Counted from the first letter of the stretch, positions 21,847-33,479 are shown. The stretch is 64,000 nucleotides of DNA from Rugalucina vietnamica (GCA_964017185.1 OZ024879.1:42043883-42107882); one strand, 5' to 3'. Made by a program: numbers and translations. Notes: generated by a model not told the origin, from the sequence alone.

Positions 21847-22954
21847 CTTTTTTAACAAATAACACTGGTCAAACAGTTGCATATAAATATTTGATCGAAA
21901 GAAAGCCACTCGAAAAAGTACTGGGACACATAATGACGAAACGACAGTCCAAAAAATGTTAGGCAGTCTAGTAGGATGTAAGATTTCAAGCTTCTATAAC
22001 CTCGATTATACATATGGTAGACCAAATATTATGTAAGGTGTAGTCTCCTAGACACTCTGTCATTATATTGGAATAATAAATTCTTAGTTCAAACTGTCCT
22101 GTAATCTGAGAAATCAATAATAACATTGATATTTGTGTCACAGAAGTTATATTATTTCGTTTATCATATTTGATGTATTATTATCTATTTATAAATAGAT
22201 CAAAATCTGAATTGTTACAATCAGTGAATAATTTTATGTATAAGGATCGACTTAGCGAAATCGGTTCAAATCTGCAAACACACAATAAAATTTGGCCAAG
22301 CTTCAAGTACGGGTACTGCTATGCCATTACTTATGAAACAAATCGGTATGTACTATACTTATGAAACGGAGCTGTATTCATTTTAGTTGGTTGGGGCCAG
22401 AGCTTTTCTTTTGCTCCGGGTTTCAGTAAGTTATTCGGCAGCCAGGGATCTCCATCGTCGGGCAGCTTACTGAATCTGTTTTTGATTCATCAGGGTGATT
22501 ATCATGATTTATTCGTTTGTCCTTGATGATTCATTGACTAGTTATAGATTCATCACGAGGACCGAACAACTTACTAATTGTTTTAAATCACTGCAGAAGA
22601 TGAGGGTGAGGTTAGGCGCCTGCAAAACCGGTTTAAGCCACCCCCCCCCAGTAATTTTAAATTACTGATCGTTCCAAGGCGATACTTTTGTTGTGCTGTT
22701 GTGGTTCTAATTGTTTGTGTTTTGGAGTCGTATTTTGTGCTGTTTGAGCCTTATGTACGTTTTCATATTTTAGATCAGTTCGGGTTACTGAGTGGCCGCC
22801 TATTTGGGAATAGCTGCTCACTCAGCTTACGATATGTTTTCTTGGTAAGTTCTTAAGTGTCATTTTAGTCTTTTCCCACCCCTCGGTTTATGGAGTGGAA
22901 ATTTCTTTCTGATTCCGTTATTTCCTGATCATTGCCTACTTGTACCTTTTTTTT

Positions 22955-23045
22955 TAAAAATCTTTCGGTGTAGCGAAACGAAAAACGCTGATCAGATGCA
23001 CAAGTTTTGTAATGACGCGGCTCATATGTCTTGCGAGGAGAGACA
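22955..23045. mobile_element. R5 fragment
   Basis: CGGTGTAGCGAAACGAAAA, CGCTGATCAGATGC and ATGACGCGGCTCATATG belong to R5; one arm only. Confidence 0.45.
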
Positions 23046-23488
23046 TCGTCTGTTCACCTTTGAAATTGGCGAATGTATCGTTATACATCCACACCGACGG
23101 GAACGGCTCACAATGAACTATTAGTTGAAAGTAAGCAATCAACAAGAACAGCAAAGAATGTAAAAACTTTGTTAAGTTAGGTCTCTTTCAACATATATGA
23201 ACATGTTCAAAATTAGGTGAAAGGCAACCTAAGCCAAGCCGTCTAGCGAAAATGGAGCGACGTACCGACATGGAGCGGAGTAGCCAGCTGATCTAATAAA
23301 ATACGTTTACTTGTATTATACTTTCACGTTCTGCCTGGTGGTTCTTACTTGTAATCACGTCAATGTGGTGAGGAAAAACAAGAAATATATACTCGTGCAT
23401 ATAAAAAATCATCTGAAAATTTCAATTTCTTCCTTTTAACTTCGCTTAAGTGCATAACCGTGTTTTCACAATGGAAAGGGTATCTTAC

Positions 23489-23691
23489 CCATAAATAATC
23501 TGTGTTGCAGCCTGCCGTGTATTGTATTTGGACGTAAAGTACTTGATATCTAACTACAGTGTTATTGTTCGTTTCCACAACCCATTCGTAAAGGACATTC
23601 AGGTCGTACAGGCCATCCAGATCTCTGTCTGGAGCTGCTATCCAGCCATTTGACTGATTCATATGTATGATGTAATGACTTTGGTTGGGTG
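23489..23691 (-). CDS. CUB2 first-half exon (203 nt)
   Basis: Acceptor TATTTTGTTAG and donor TGG|GTAAGA on the minus strand, phase 1 to 0. It reads GWIAAPDRDLDGLYDLN, LYEWVVETNN and AGCNTDYLW. The first two CUB cysteines are absent (LYEW in place of C-x-W), so this module has lost one disulphide. Confidence 0.82.
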
Positions 23692-24187
23692 CTAACAAAA
23701 TATACACAATACAGACGTTTTTCTTTAGCCATTCATGCAGAATGCATTTACACTTCGCTTCTGAAGATACAACGACATTGACACAAAGTACACACAGTAC
23801 GCACGAGATATGACTGAAAAATAATTTCCACACCAGAACGTGTTGTGAAATATAACCCCTTGTATATCGTATATCGTTTGAACAGAAATGCAGAGTTTTA
23901 CATCAAAATACATTTTTTGTGTCGTAAAAGTTCATTATACGTTCATAATATGACCACATTAAAACACTTCGGGCATACATGTAATATCGGATTGGATTGC
24001 TCGTTGAACAGATATCTCAACGTATTTATTCTCGACTTGTCAAGTTCAGCGACTAACAATCGTTAGCTAATCTTTTCCAACAGTCGACTGACTACCTATC
24101 GATCCCCTTTTGAGATGCTATATCATATACAAACATTAATATATTCGGCTAACTTGTAAAGAGATTAATACTGTTGTTAGTCATTAC
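23692..24187. other. Intron between CUB1 and CUB2, no repeat seen
   Basis: One of the few introns here without a recognised repeat (496 bp). Confidence 0.5.
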
Positions 24188-24356
24188 CTTGCCTGTGCTC
24201 GTAAGTGATCTCAAAACCAGCAGCAGATGATTGATAGTCAGAGTAAAACTGAACATACATCAAATTTGATACAGTTTCTCCTAAGTTGTAGTAGTCTTGG
24301 AAAAGGTGCTCACCACATATCACTATAACATCTACTAATGCGTCTGCTTCAAATAT
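24188..24356 (-). CDS. CUB1 second-half exon (169 nt)
   Basis: Acceptor TTTGCATCTACAG and donor CAAG|GTAATG on the minus strand, phase 0 to 1. It reads ICGEHLFQDYYNLG and YVQFYSDYQSSAAGFEIT, a standard CUB second half with CG, the S-D turn and G-F. The first half lies 2.2 kb away at 26554-26753. Confidence 0.85.
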
Positions 24357-25084
24357 CTGTAGATGCAAAATCTCGTTACCATGGAAATTATCCGTTGAAC
24401 TAGATGGACAATCAACCTATTTTAACTTAAGATATTAGCTATCTAATACTTCAAATACTTACGATTCTGATATATAGTCTGAAGTTATTGCAAAAGTCTA
24501 TGCTGTTTTAGAACTGTCCATGTTCAAACACAAGATACACAGATATACTAAGCACAATAAATTTAGCAATTTTTTGTTTTATATAATTTTTGTTTATCTT
24601 AAAATAACACTTGGCATTTATTTTCTAAAATGGTGAGAACAGGTCTTTAAGTACATGATACAATTACTTTGCAAACATCATCAATTTAATAGGCGTTTGG
24701 AACAACCTCAGAAATGCAGTAAGGATACGAAGGTTAAACTCATATTCACTCAACCAAATGCAAACAGCTGACTTACAATTTGCCTATCAAATCCACTCTT
24801 TTCATCCCTTACATATAAACAATGATTATTTGACAAATGAAATTAGGACTTGATGATGAGACACTTTAACCTCCGCAAATGACGTCAATGTTTCGTCATA
24901 TCTTTTCATCGTCTCGCGCACCATGAAAGTGAGAACGGGTGCAAGTAGCACTGGCAGCACTAACATGCTTCCATGGCCCCTTAGAAGAGGGTTGCTTCAA
25001 CTTAATGGTTGATGTTTGTATGCAAAGTCAGGCCGCCTAGCAGTTTCATCTTTAAACTCAAATTTGTTTACTATGTGAAGACTG
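24357..25084. other. Intron sequence, nothing recognised
   Basis: AT-rich; no exon, hairpin or shared repeat found. Confidence 0.4.
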
Positions 25085-25510
25085 ATGCCTCCCCCCCTTT
25101 CTAAGTGCAGTCCAAAATATGCAAGCAAGGGTTATTGTTCTTATGCATCACACATCCTGTCATTCTATTTCATAAGTGTATCAGGTTATATTGAAATACC
25201 GTTTTTAGTTATAGAGCAGACACGAAATTGTATGAAAAATAATCAAAGGGAAATAACTCCAAAAATACACAAGCAAGAGTTATAATTCTTGTTCATGACA
25301 CATCGTCTCATTGTGCTTTATACATGTCAGTGTGAAATATCTCTTACCTTTTTAGTTATAGACCAGACAAGAAATTATATGGAAAACCATCAGAGGAAAA
25401 TGCACACGCAATAGTTATAAATTTTGTGCATGACACATCGTTTCACTGTGCTTTTAAGTGTACCAAGTTTCATTGAACTATCTCTTACCGTGTTTTACAT
25501 GTGAAACAAG
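25085..25510. mobile_element. pearl-type element, partial, reverse
   Basis: Starts GATGCCTCCCCCCCTTTCTA, the mirror of the right end of the element at 13308-14455. It then has about two and a half core units in reverse; AGTTATAGA(G/C)CAGACA at 25206 and 25354 marks the period (148 bp). Confidence 0.55.
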
Positions 25511-25589
25511 CAAAATTCTGTTTGCTGGTGTGCTAGTAGACTCAGACCTTCAGCTGTTATTTACAATCTCCATGCATGTTTACACAAAA

Positions 25590-25945
25590 AGGTACAAGTA
25601 GGCAAAGATCAGGAAAAGGCGCAATCAGAAAGAAATTCCCACTCCAAAAACCGAGGTGGGAAAAAACCAAACTAACAATCAGGTACTTATACCATGAAAC
25701 ATCGCAAGCCGAATGAGCAGCTATTTTCCCAATAGGTGGCCACTCAGTTACCTTAACTTAACTAAAATATGAAAACATACATAAGGCACCAACAGCACAA
25801 AAAAATTTTTAACACCAAGACATAAAACAAAAAGAACCACCACAGAAGTATCGCCTTGGAACGATCAGTAACACAAAGTTACTGGCGGGCTTAAACCGGT
25901 TTTACATGGCCATAACCTCAATCTCAGCTTCTGCAGTGGTTCATA
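25590..25945 (-). repeat. R1 repeat copy
   Basis: From AAAGGTACAAGTAGGCAAAG to CAGCTTCTGCAGTGGTTCA, reverse sense; one of the least diverged R1 copies. Confidence 0.75.
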
Positions 25946-26444
25946 CATTCAGCATTCCGAATGTGTAATACAGCCTCAGTGCCAAGCGAGTACTAACCGG
26001 TCAAAAATAGTTTTACTTTACACATCAAATTTTGAAAACCGAAATTCACTGTGAAAAACTAAATCCCGCTCACCCTCACTTTGCATACTGTTCACAGAGA
26101 TATTAAATTTTCTCTCCAGGTGATGTTCGATAAGAAAAGTCTCTGATTTCCTGCTTAAAGTCCATAATTTCTGTGAGATTTACACATTCAGCTAGCTCAT
26201 TTGCTCTCACTTTTTTACGCGACGCTAAGCCAATCAGAAAGAAGCTCTCCATGCTCACGTGACAAAGCGCGCGCCGTGACGTCAAAGCACTCCCATGACG
26301 TCAACAAGGTCGAGTTCGGATGCACTCACCACGTGTCAACCATGTGTAATCCTGTTTTATTCAATGACAATTGTTTTGATCAAATAAAACCACCAAGGTC
26401 CGCAACGGAACGTAGTGGAGTGAGATTTCGCAACTAGTGTGCTG

Positions 26445-26520
26445 GGTATTTTTCTCGGTGTTCTCCCGTTTTCGCCCAACCTACAAATTGGTCCCGATGA
26501 CATGAAATAATATTGATAGG
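26445..26520. mobile_element. R4 SINE body fragment
   Basis: TTCTCCCGTTTTCGCCCAAC and TGAAATAATATTGATAG match the body of R4, reversed. It lies just past the donor of the CUB1 first-half exon. Confidence 0.5.
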
Positions 26521-26553
26521 GACGTACAACTGAACAAAAGATAATACCCATAC

Positions 26554-26753
26554 CTTAAGACCATCAGGTTCGCAATAATCAGACAATCTGATCAATGCAA
26601 ATATTACGTTAAATCTGATGATTTCACCATCTGAAGCTTCGATAATCCACAGTATGTCAACGTTTAAATCATAAAGACCGTCGTCATTTGCATCGGGGGA
26701 GGTAATCACTCCTTGACTAGCTTTGAGGTGAATCAGGCTGTCAGACTTTGTCC
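26554..26753 (-). CDS. CUB1 first-half exon (200 nt)
   Basis: Acceptor GCTCACATTACAG and donor AAG|GTATGG on the minus strand, phase 1 to 0. It reads GVITSPDANDDGLYDLN, DILWIIEASDG and DYCEPDGLK. Only the third of the first-half cysteines is kept. This module directly follows the Kringle exon in the transcript. Confidence 0.83.
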
Positions 26754-26799
26754 CTGTAATGTGAGCAAACACTGTTAAGGTAATAACTAGATGTGTATA

Positions 26800-27015
26800 T
26801 TAACATTACGAAAACACGCGCATGAAAAACATTTGGGATGAAAATGTATATTTGCCATTTTTTGGCTCAAAACATTACATATAAGAACCCTCTCATAAAG
26901 GTTGTTCTAACGAGTAACCACAATCGTTGTTTTGAAATAGAAACCGTTGTTAACCCCATTTTAACTATAAAAAAGGGTTTAACGGATTATACATTACATG
27001 GAAACGGTATATCCT
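26800..27015. mobile_element. R2 palindromic MITE, decayed
   Basis: Left end ACGAAAACACGCGCATG, core AACATTACATATAAGAACC / GGTTGTTCTAACGAGTAACC, right end TACATTACATGGAAACG. Confidence 0.5.
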
Positions 27016-28093
27016 ATGGTATTCTTTCTTGCAAAGACAGAAATTCGGGTTTCCCTTAATAAACTTGATTGATTACATAAATTTAATACATTTTGCTGTG
27101 TGACGTTGAAAAACGTACATAGGCAAAGGAAAAAGAGGTCAATGAAAAAATCTAAATAATGGATCTTGTAAATACATGTCTAGTCAGTTCCACGGCCAAC
27201 ACTACTCTTCCTTTAAAGTTAAATAATTTTTTGTGGCTTCAGTCGATTCAGTAGAAATTCCATTTATACGTAGCCGAACCATTATCAAAGGTGACCTGTA
27301 AATATCAGCCGTCAAACTTCTTTAGTTCGCCTACCATTGCGTATAAACTGGCGAAGTGTTTATTTTGAAAGATGAAGGTTGTCAGCGATTTTGACGATTT
27401 TCATGCTAAACTGTGCAAACCTACCTATTCTTTAGCACCGAAAAACAGTTAAAACGATTTTCCCATAGGTGACATACACTTGATTCAATAGGGTTAGGTT
27501 GCCAACACAACATAAAGCATATGGCTGGCGTCTGCTGTAACCAATTGAACGCCATAAAACTAGCAATTTACGGGTACCGAAAACCAAAAGCAATTTCTGA
27601 CGTTGCATCGTAGGTTTCAACATTCAAACTGCCATACACTAAGTAGACGATCTTCCAAGATAAGAAATGTGTGCAATGTTGTGAAAAATCACGAGCCCGT
27701 GCGCGAGGCACGGAATGCATTTTTGTTCCGAGGCAAGGTCCCGCGAATGCGCACTAAAACTTCGAATTTGATAACGCACAAGGATTTTCGAGTCATCTTG
27801 ATGCTGACTGTGTACAACAGTTTTCAGATAACTGACCAATTTTAAAAGCTGAGATGAAAACTGTTGCATTGACTGTGGAGCTTAGAATATATAGTTTAAC
27901 ACATATGTTCATTGAACAATATTAGAACAAAATATGACTGACTGAAGATTATTGTGAAATAAACGGAATAAATAATCACCTTAAAAGAACTTTGCAACCA
28001 TTGTGAAGATTCACGCGAAGGTACCGGTTCAACCACCTAGATAATTACACAGTGTTTCTGTTACAAAACCGACTAATATTTACACAATATTAC
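27016..28093. other. Intron between Kringle and CUB1, nothing recognised
   Basis: No repeat family shared with the rest of the window. Short open stretches on both strands at 27432-27869 have no domain features. Confidence 0.4.
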
Positions 28094-28390
28094 CGTTACA
28101 AATCCGAAGGTCACAAAATTCCATCACGATATGCGGATGAACTGTGTAGCACCAAGGTCTTCCGGTGGCTTCTGATGTAGGTCCGGGACTTTGTCGACAA
28201 AAATTACTTGCTCCAGTTACACCACCGTCATCAGGAAAATAGATGTCCTCGGTATACCAATGTTTGTGCGGATATTGCGTATTCCATGCTTGGCACGTGA
28301 AACCGTGGTTTGTTTCAGAGACTGATCCTCTGTAGGTGTTCTTGAATAAATCTCTGATGCAGTCAGTTAGGCTTTCCGCAGTTGCATCAT
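28094..28390 (-). CDS. Kringle domain exon (297 nt, phase 1-1)
   Basis: Acceptor GAGTTTTGTAG and donor AACG|GTAATA on the minus strand. The 99-codon reading has six cysteines in Kringle order: DCIRDLF, FTCQAWNTQYPHKHW, NFCRQSPG, RPWCYTVHP and FCDLRIC. The marks W-N-T-Q-Y-P-H, N-x-C-R-x-P and P-W-C-Y-T are diagnostic. A complete Kringle in one symmetric phase-1 exon is the usual exon-shuffling unit. It has no ATG and is upstream of all CUB modules. Kringles bind proteins or lysine-type ligands outside the cell; the role here is unknown. Confidence 0.9.
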
Positions 28391-30044
28391 CTACAAAACT
28401 CTATTACTCATTTATAGGATCTCAGATAGATTTCGATTCACAGATTCATAATAGTAAGGGCATATCATTTTGCGCACTAACACGTAAATAATGGTACACA
28501 ACTGCAATCAGTACAAATGTTCTGAAGCACCTGGTATAAAGTTGCACATTGAGATAAGCAATATTATTAAAAAACTTTGTAGTTCACACATCAAACCTGT
28601 TAACCCTAAAACGTGGATGAGTCGAATTTCTTTGTTAATAATGGTTTTCATCAACGTTTAAAAGATCTGTACACTATCGCATAATATGCAATAACAGTCT
28701 CTTTAACTTATACCACTTTAGCCGCATCGCCTGTAATCGATTTGTTACAGCTTGCACAAACATAACTAATCTACAAACGGATATGGATTAGGAAAGGGAC
28801 ACAAATACATCTTTTTTTCAATAAAATGTTTCCATTGATTTACCTAATTCAGAAAACAATTGAAGCTGTGCAAACTAGCAGAATATGCTGGTAATGTTAT
28901 GATTGTAACGTATTCGTCTTTTTTTAAAATGACACATACTTAAAGGAAAAGTTAATTTAGTATATATATATTTTAACCAGCCGCATTCTATTAATTCATC
29001 CACCGCTTTTCGAAGGCTATTTCTGGCTAAATTTGAAACAAAAGTGAACAGATTGCACACTTTGACGATGTTAGTGACCATTTAAGCCAATCAATCTCAA
29101 AATATCTGGACAATGTCGCCGTCAGTGCTTCGAAGCTCCGGTGTCTTTATATTGGACATTTTTATGCAGTTTCCCTGACTACACTTTTGACCTGAGCATA
29201 TTTTGTTTTATGTCTAAGACTTACATGAACCATTTGAAGAAAACATTAAAACCAAAGTTAAACAAGCAAACATCAAAGCACCCATACTACGTCGTTCGTC
29301 AAAGAGAACCATGCCTGAAATAACACAAGTACACAAAGAGTAACATTTTCTCTCGACGCGACCCAATAAGCAATCAGAAAACAAAAGTAATTAAATACGT
29401 ATGATTAACCAACAGAAAGATATTGGAAAAAAGTATTCAAATTTGATATCTTAAACAGAATTTACTTCGGTTACACTCAAAGAACACGTACATGTACTTT
29501 AAATACAATTAAAATCTGGAAGGCACATATGTTGGCGTTAAGTGGTCAAACATGGAGGATAAAACCGGAGGACCCGGGGGAAAACAATCGACCTTGGATG
29601 GGCGATCACTACTCTGGTAAACCCGGACTGCAGAAGGGACCTGCCAGTGCGTTATGCTATCCAGGCCCCAGTTTGATATTACTGATACACGATGGCGGTA
29701 GATTTATATGTAAACTACTAAGACATAATATCGCCTTTCATCCATAGTAAGCAACTGTATGTACTTGAAGTTTAACCCATACAGGAATGATGTTCCACAC
29801 GTGAACTCCGGGATAAGACAAACTATTTTAAATAGCTTGATTATATGCCTAGGCATTAAAAAATTCTATTTGAGTATGATCGTAGTTAATCAGTGAATCA
29901 TTCACATTACTTTCATTGCTCTCAGACTGGAACAAATCAGTAAGTAGATAGGAGCAACGTTATTCGCTACACAGTTTTGTCTTATGCAGAAATACAGTTT
30001 CATCAAACGACAAAATACGCAACGCTTTACATGCAACATTTTTC
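28391..30044. other. Probable 5' intron or flank, nothing recognised
   Basis: I searched for a further Kringle, CUB or signal-peptide exon on the minus strand and found none. No known repeat seen. Confidence 0.35.
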
Positions 30045-30330
30045 AAGACTTACTGATCGTTCCAAGGCGACAATTCTGTTGTGGTTCGTATTGCTTTATC
30101 TTGGTGTTGCATTTTTTGTGCAGTTTGCACCTTATGTGCGTTTTCATATTGTAGTTATATCTGGGTAACTGAGTGGCCCCCTATTGGGAAATAGCTGCTC
30201 ACTCGGCTTACGATGTGTTTTCTCAGTATCGTACCTAATTATCAGTTTAGTTTTTCCTACCTAGATGTTTGGTAATGGAACTCTTTCTAATTGTGTCATT
30301 TCTTGATCATTGCCCACTTGTACCTTTTGA
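30045..30330 (+). repeat. R1 repeat, 5'-truncated, diverged
   Basis: Starts at TTACTGATCGTTCCAAGGCG, ends GCCCACTTGTACCTTTTG. Confidence 0.65.
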
Positions 30331-30489
30331 TTTCTATTACGACATTTCATGTTACATCCTAGCGCGTGATCCTATTTTTAACATCAAATAACATAATAAC
30401 TGAGCTTTAAGCTTTAGTCGCTTACTTGGGTGACGAAATTAATAAGCACATGTTGCAAGTAAAAAAGTCATATCATCATTGTTTGTTTG

Positions 30490-30765
30490 TATCGATGCTT
30501 AGCATCCAAGTCAACACTTATGTCGGGACGTTGTCCTTTTTTTAACCAAACATAAGGATGTCATGACATCCAAACAGTGCTTCATATATTATCACCCAAA
30601 TAAGCCATTTAGGCCCATCCCCATTCTTATTAATATGTTCACTGCTCTAAAGGATCACAGTTTTAATTTTCATTACATGTATGGATGGTTTGACTTGAAC
30701 AACTTTTCCTGGACAGAATCACACCTGAACGATTAAGAAGTAATCAGATGGTCAGTTGCGCATTA
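30490..30765 (-). mobile_element. R3 SINE-like repeat, reverse
   Basis: TGTTTGTATCGATGCTTAGC (tail end), AGGATGTCATGACATCC, GGATGGTTTGACTTGAAC and AGTAATCAGATGGTCAG (head). Confidence 0.6.
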
Positions 30766-31247
30766 GCAGTCCGTCTATTTCTCCTGTCGGGGAGATTATT
30801 AGGTTCGACCCGTAAAATTATAAGTACGCCAAAATGACGTTACATTGATTGCGACGTCTCCTGGGGCGACGTTATAATCAAGTGACATCATTTACAATAT
30901 GGTTACCTGAGTTTGACTGAAAGTATGTAAAGTTTGCAAAAAGTTAAAAGTTTCCTCTGCAGAAGGCTGTAAAAGACCGAAACGTTACGAAAAAGGAGTG
31001 CTTCTAATAAACACAAGACTTTATATTGTTCTTCTTTAAAAGAAACCTTAGAATTACAGTGAATATTCCATTTGATAAACAATAAAGGGAAAAGTAAATA
31101 GCGACTTGTACTCACTATAACTGAAGACACAACATTTCAGAAATTGATAAACGGCCGGCAGAAATCACATGCTATTGGCATAAATCCAACAGTGCTCTCT
31201 TCTCTCTCTGTATAAATGTTGGGAATGACATTTGACTTCAATATATA

Positions 31248-32446
31248 CAGGTTCGTTTCATTAATAACATACCCCTGCAATGTCGCAAAATAAATTGACC
31301 CCGCACCCTACATTGCATGGCTCATTGCTGGATGGTTATTAGTCTGGCCTGGATGAAACTTCTACAATTTGTGTATACATTTATGTGTTTTAAACTGGTA
31401 GTTTGTTTATATTGATCGTGAGCAGTCCGATTGGACAGGAAGCTGTTTTCGGTATGTACCAAAATTCCGACAGAATTAATGTCAAGTTTTCCACTTTCGG
31501 CGATTGGTATTATGTAAGTACTGTGAATACTGCCACTTTCTGACCTGAATGTTATTCATTGACATCTATTTGATATACATTAAAACTTGTACCGCATTCG
31601 CAATACATATAAAGTTCAAAAATAATGATTAAATAGACGCTATTTCCTTCATTACAGACATATTTCATGGAAGCAAAACTGCTCTTAATGTCTACTTCCA
31701 TCTTAGTGTGCTCTCGCGCGTTTAATATTTGATTCGTTGAAGTTTCTCTTGGATGATTACTAATATAAGCCGTCTTGTTAAAATCGCCAGTCACACTATT
31801 TCAATCAATTGTTTTCAAAAACCATAAAATGTCCTTAATAAATATATGTTTAAGAATGTCATTACATAACTTAAAACATTGTCATAGGCAGGTACACATT
31901 GCATTAGATACAAGGCTATCGTTACTTTCTTTAAATAATCATGTCAACTGTTATGATGATATTCTCAGATGTCTAGCTTTTAAATTTGATAAACTTTCAG
32001 ACAATTTATGTGCTGAAAACATGCATTTGCATGGAAGCATTATACAGGGTAGTAGGTATAGTTAGATATTCCATTTCTACTTCAGTACTTCAGCGAATGT
32101 GATGTAAGTTTTAAGGTATCTACAATAGATGCCAATGAACAACATTCATGTCAGAAACTGGCAATATTCACAGTACTTACAAAATACCAATCGCCGAAAG
32201 TTGAAAACTTGACATTAAATCTAGCAGAATTTTGGTACACGTCGAAAGCAGCTTCCTGTCCAATCGGACTGCTCACGATCAATATAAACAAACTACCAGT
32301 TTAACACACATAAATATATACACAAATTGTAGAAGTTTCATCCAGGCCAGACTAATAACCATCCAGCAATGAGCCATGCAATGTAGGGTGCGGGGTCAAT
32401 TTATTTTGCGACATTGCAGGGGTATGTTATTAATGAAACGAACCTG
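31248..32446. mobile_element. TA-flanked fold-back element with 355-bp inverted ends (E2)
   Basis: Starts CAGGTTCGTTTCATTAATAA and ends TTATTAATGAAACGAACCTG; TA flanks both sides (31246-31247, 32447-32448). The arms (about 31248-31603 and 32091-32446) are reverse complements with only scattered mismatches, for example AGTCCGATTGGACAGGAAGC and its complement. The 490-bp spacer has one short plus-strand open stretch (31775-32065) that I do not recognise. No transposase is seen. TA target and CAG ends suggest Tc1/mariner. Confidence 0.85.
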
Positions 32447-32679
32447 TACATATAGATGAAAACAAAAACGATTTCATGCATGTCATACCACTTAAAACAT
32501 TATTATAAAGATATTAGTTTCTTAACATCGCCTGTTCTTGAACCTTGAATCAGTAAATGTATTGCACATGGAAAGCATCTGTTTACAGCCCATACAATAT
32601 ACCGGGTTTTCTTCAGCAATTGAAACTGAACATTTTCAGTTGCTTTATTTTCTTTCTTCTTTTTTTTATTGTCGCTGAC

Positions 32680-32795
32680 ATCCTAATGTTGTGTAAAAGT
32701 CCCATAAAATGGAGGCAACGTCCCGACATGATCATTGCTGTTGACTGGATCGAAAAGCATAAATTCAAATAAACAAATCTCATTGTCACTCAAGT
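32680..32795 (+). mobile_element. R3 SINE-like repeat, 3' fragment
   Basis: GACATCCTAATGTTGTGTAA, GGAGGCAACGTCCCGACATG and ATAAATTCAAATAAACAAAT. Confidence 0.6.
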
Positions 32796-32884
32796 GTGGT
32801 TACACGCTAGAACCACATCGATTGTATACCCTTTTTTAATAAACGTCACTGAGTAGCCGGGGATCTTAGGTCAATTTTACGGGT

Positions 32885-32980
32885 CGAACCTCGCCCTCAG
32901 CTTCTACAGTATATCAAAACCCTTTATTAGTTGTTCTGATCTCATAGTGAATGTCTAACTTGTCAATGAATCATCACGGT
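32885..32980 (-). repeat. R1 fragment (5' part)
   Basis: CTCGCCCTCAGCTTCTACAG and CTTGTCAATGAATCATCACG, reverse sense, diverged. Confidence 0.45.
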
Positions 32981-33479
32981 AATTAAATATCGCCATGATG
33001 AATGAACACGCGCACTCTACAGATGCAATGATACAATAACCTGCATTGAATCTAGAGATGTCGGGTAAGCCAAACGCGACCAAAGGCATAAAACTTGATT
33101 GCTTACATGATGAGCACGACCTTAGTATTTGCATCTATTCCAATCAATATCCATTACCATGTACATGAATTTTGACAAGTCATGATTGCAATAAATTTGC
33201 TAAAGAAAAACGAATTAAGCACGTTTTTGCTCTTACCGCTTAATTAAAATGTAACGTTTTTCTTTTTTATTGTCATGAATTTACAAGATTGTAAAATACG
33301 AGTACGTAATAGACAATATACATTAATTGTTTTGTCATTTCTGTCATCGTCTTTGCTTTTACATATCATTTCTTGCAGAGTCAGTATTTACTATCATTGG
33401 TTTGCACATCTATTTCTCACGGCCCAAATGGGTGACATGGGTGAGTGCTATATTCCCACCGACCACCTCGGTTAATTTG

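Larger units (their letters stand above)
20788..22374. mobile_element. TA-flanked element with 185-bp inverted ends (E1)
   Basis: Begins CAGCTCCGTTTCAAAAG and ends CTTATGAAACGGAGCTG, with TA on both sides (20786-20787, 22375-22376). The inverted ends match for about 185 bp, for example TACATACCGATTTGTTTCAT and CCGTACTTGAAGCTTGGCCA. TA duplication and CAG ends are typical of the Tc1/mariner superfamily. There is no transposase ORF, so it is non-autonomous. The inside holds two R1 copies. Confidence 0.8.
20665..22950 (+). repeat. R1 copy, split by a TA-flanked element
   Basis: The left part, 20665-20787 (CAGTCTGCATGCTTAG to ATAAAGCTA), and the right part, 22377-22950 (TTCATTTTAGTTGGTTGG to GCCTACTTGTACC), line up with the unbroken copy at 3349-4095. 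There the two join as AAAGCTATTCATTTTAG. The intervening 1.6 kb is a separate insertion. Confidence 0.8.
1302..28390 (-). other. Host gene: Kringle plus six CUB modules, 13 exons
   Basis: Thirteen minus-strand exons read from 28390 down to 1302: one Kringle exon and then six pairs of CUB half-exons. Kringle is phase 1-1; each CUB is 1-0 plus 0-1. Every exon ends at GT and starts after AG, and no exon has an in-frame stop, so the whole chain stays open. Kringle and CUB are extracellular, disulphide-bonded modules used for protein binding (as in Kremen and BMP1-type proteins), so a secreted or membrane protein is likely. I found no signal peptide, membrane segment, start or stop, so the gene probably continues past both described ends. 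Introns are loaded with repeats. Uniform phase-1 borders are the mark of exon shuffling and tandem duplication. Gene symbol unknown. Confidence 0.82.

Noticed and set aside
29529..29747. Plus ORF at 29.5 kb
   Set aside because: No domain, no splice logic and odd composition; no support as a gene.
30895..31050. Possible retroelement tail (GACCGAAACGTTACGAAAAA)
   Set aside because: Reminiscent of a recurrent invertebrate retroelement end, but only one short piece and no second copy in the window.
31775..32065. Gene in the E2 spacer
   Set aside because: Ninety-six open codons with no family motif in an AT-rich region; chance is likely.
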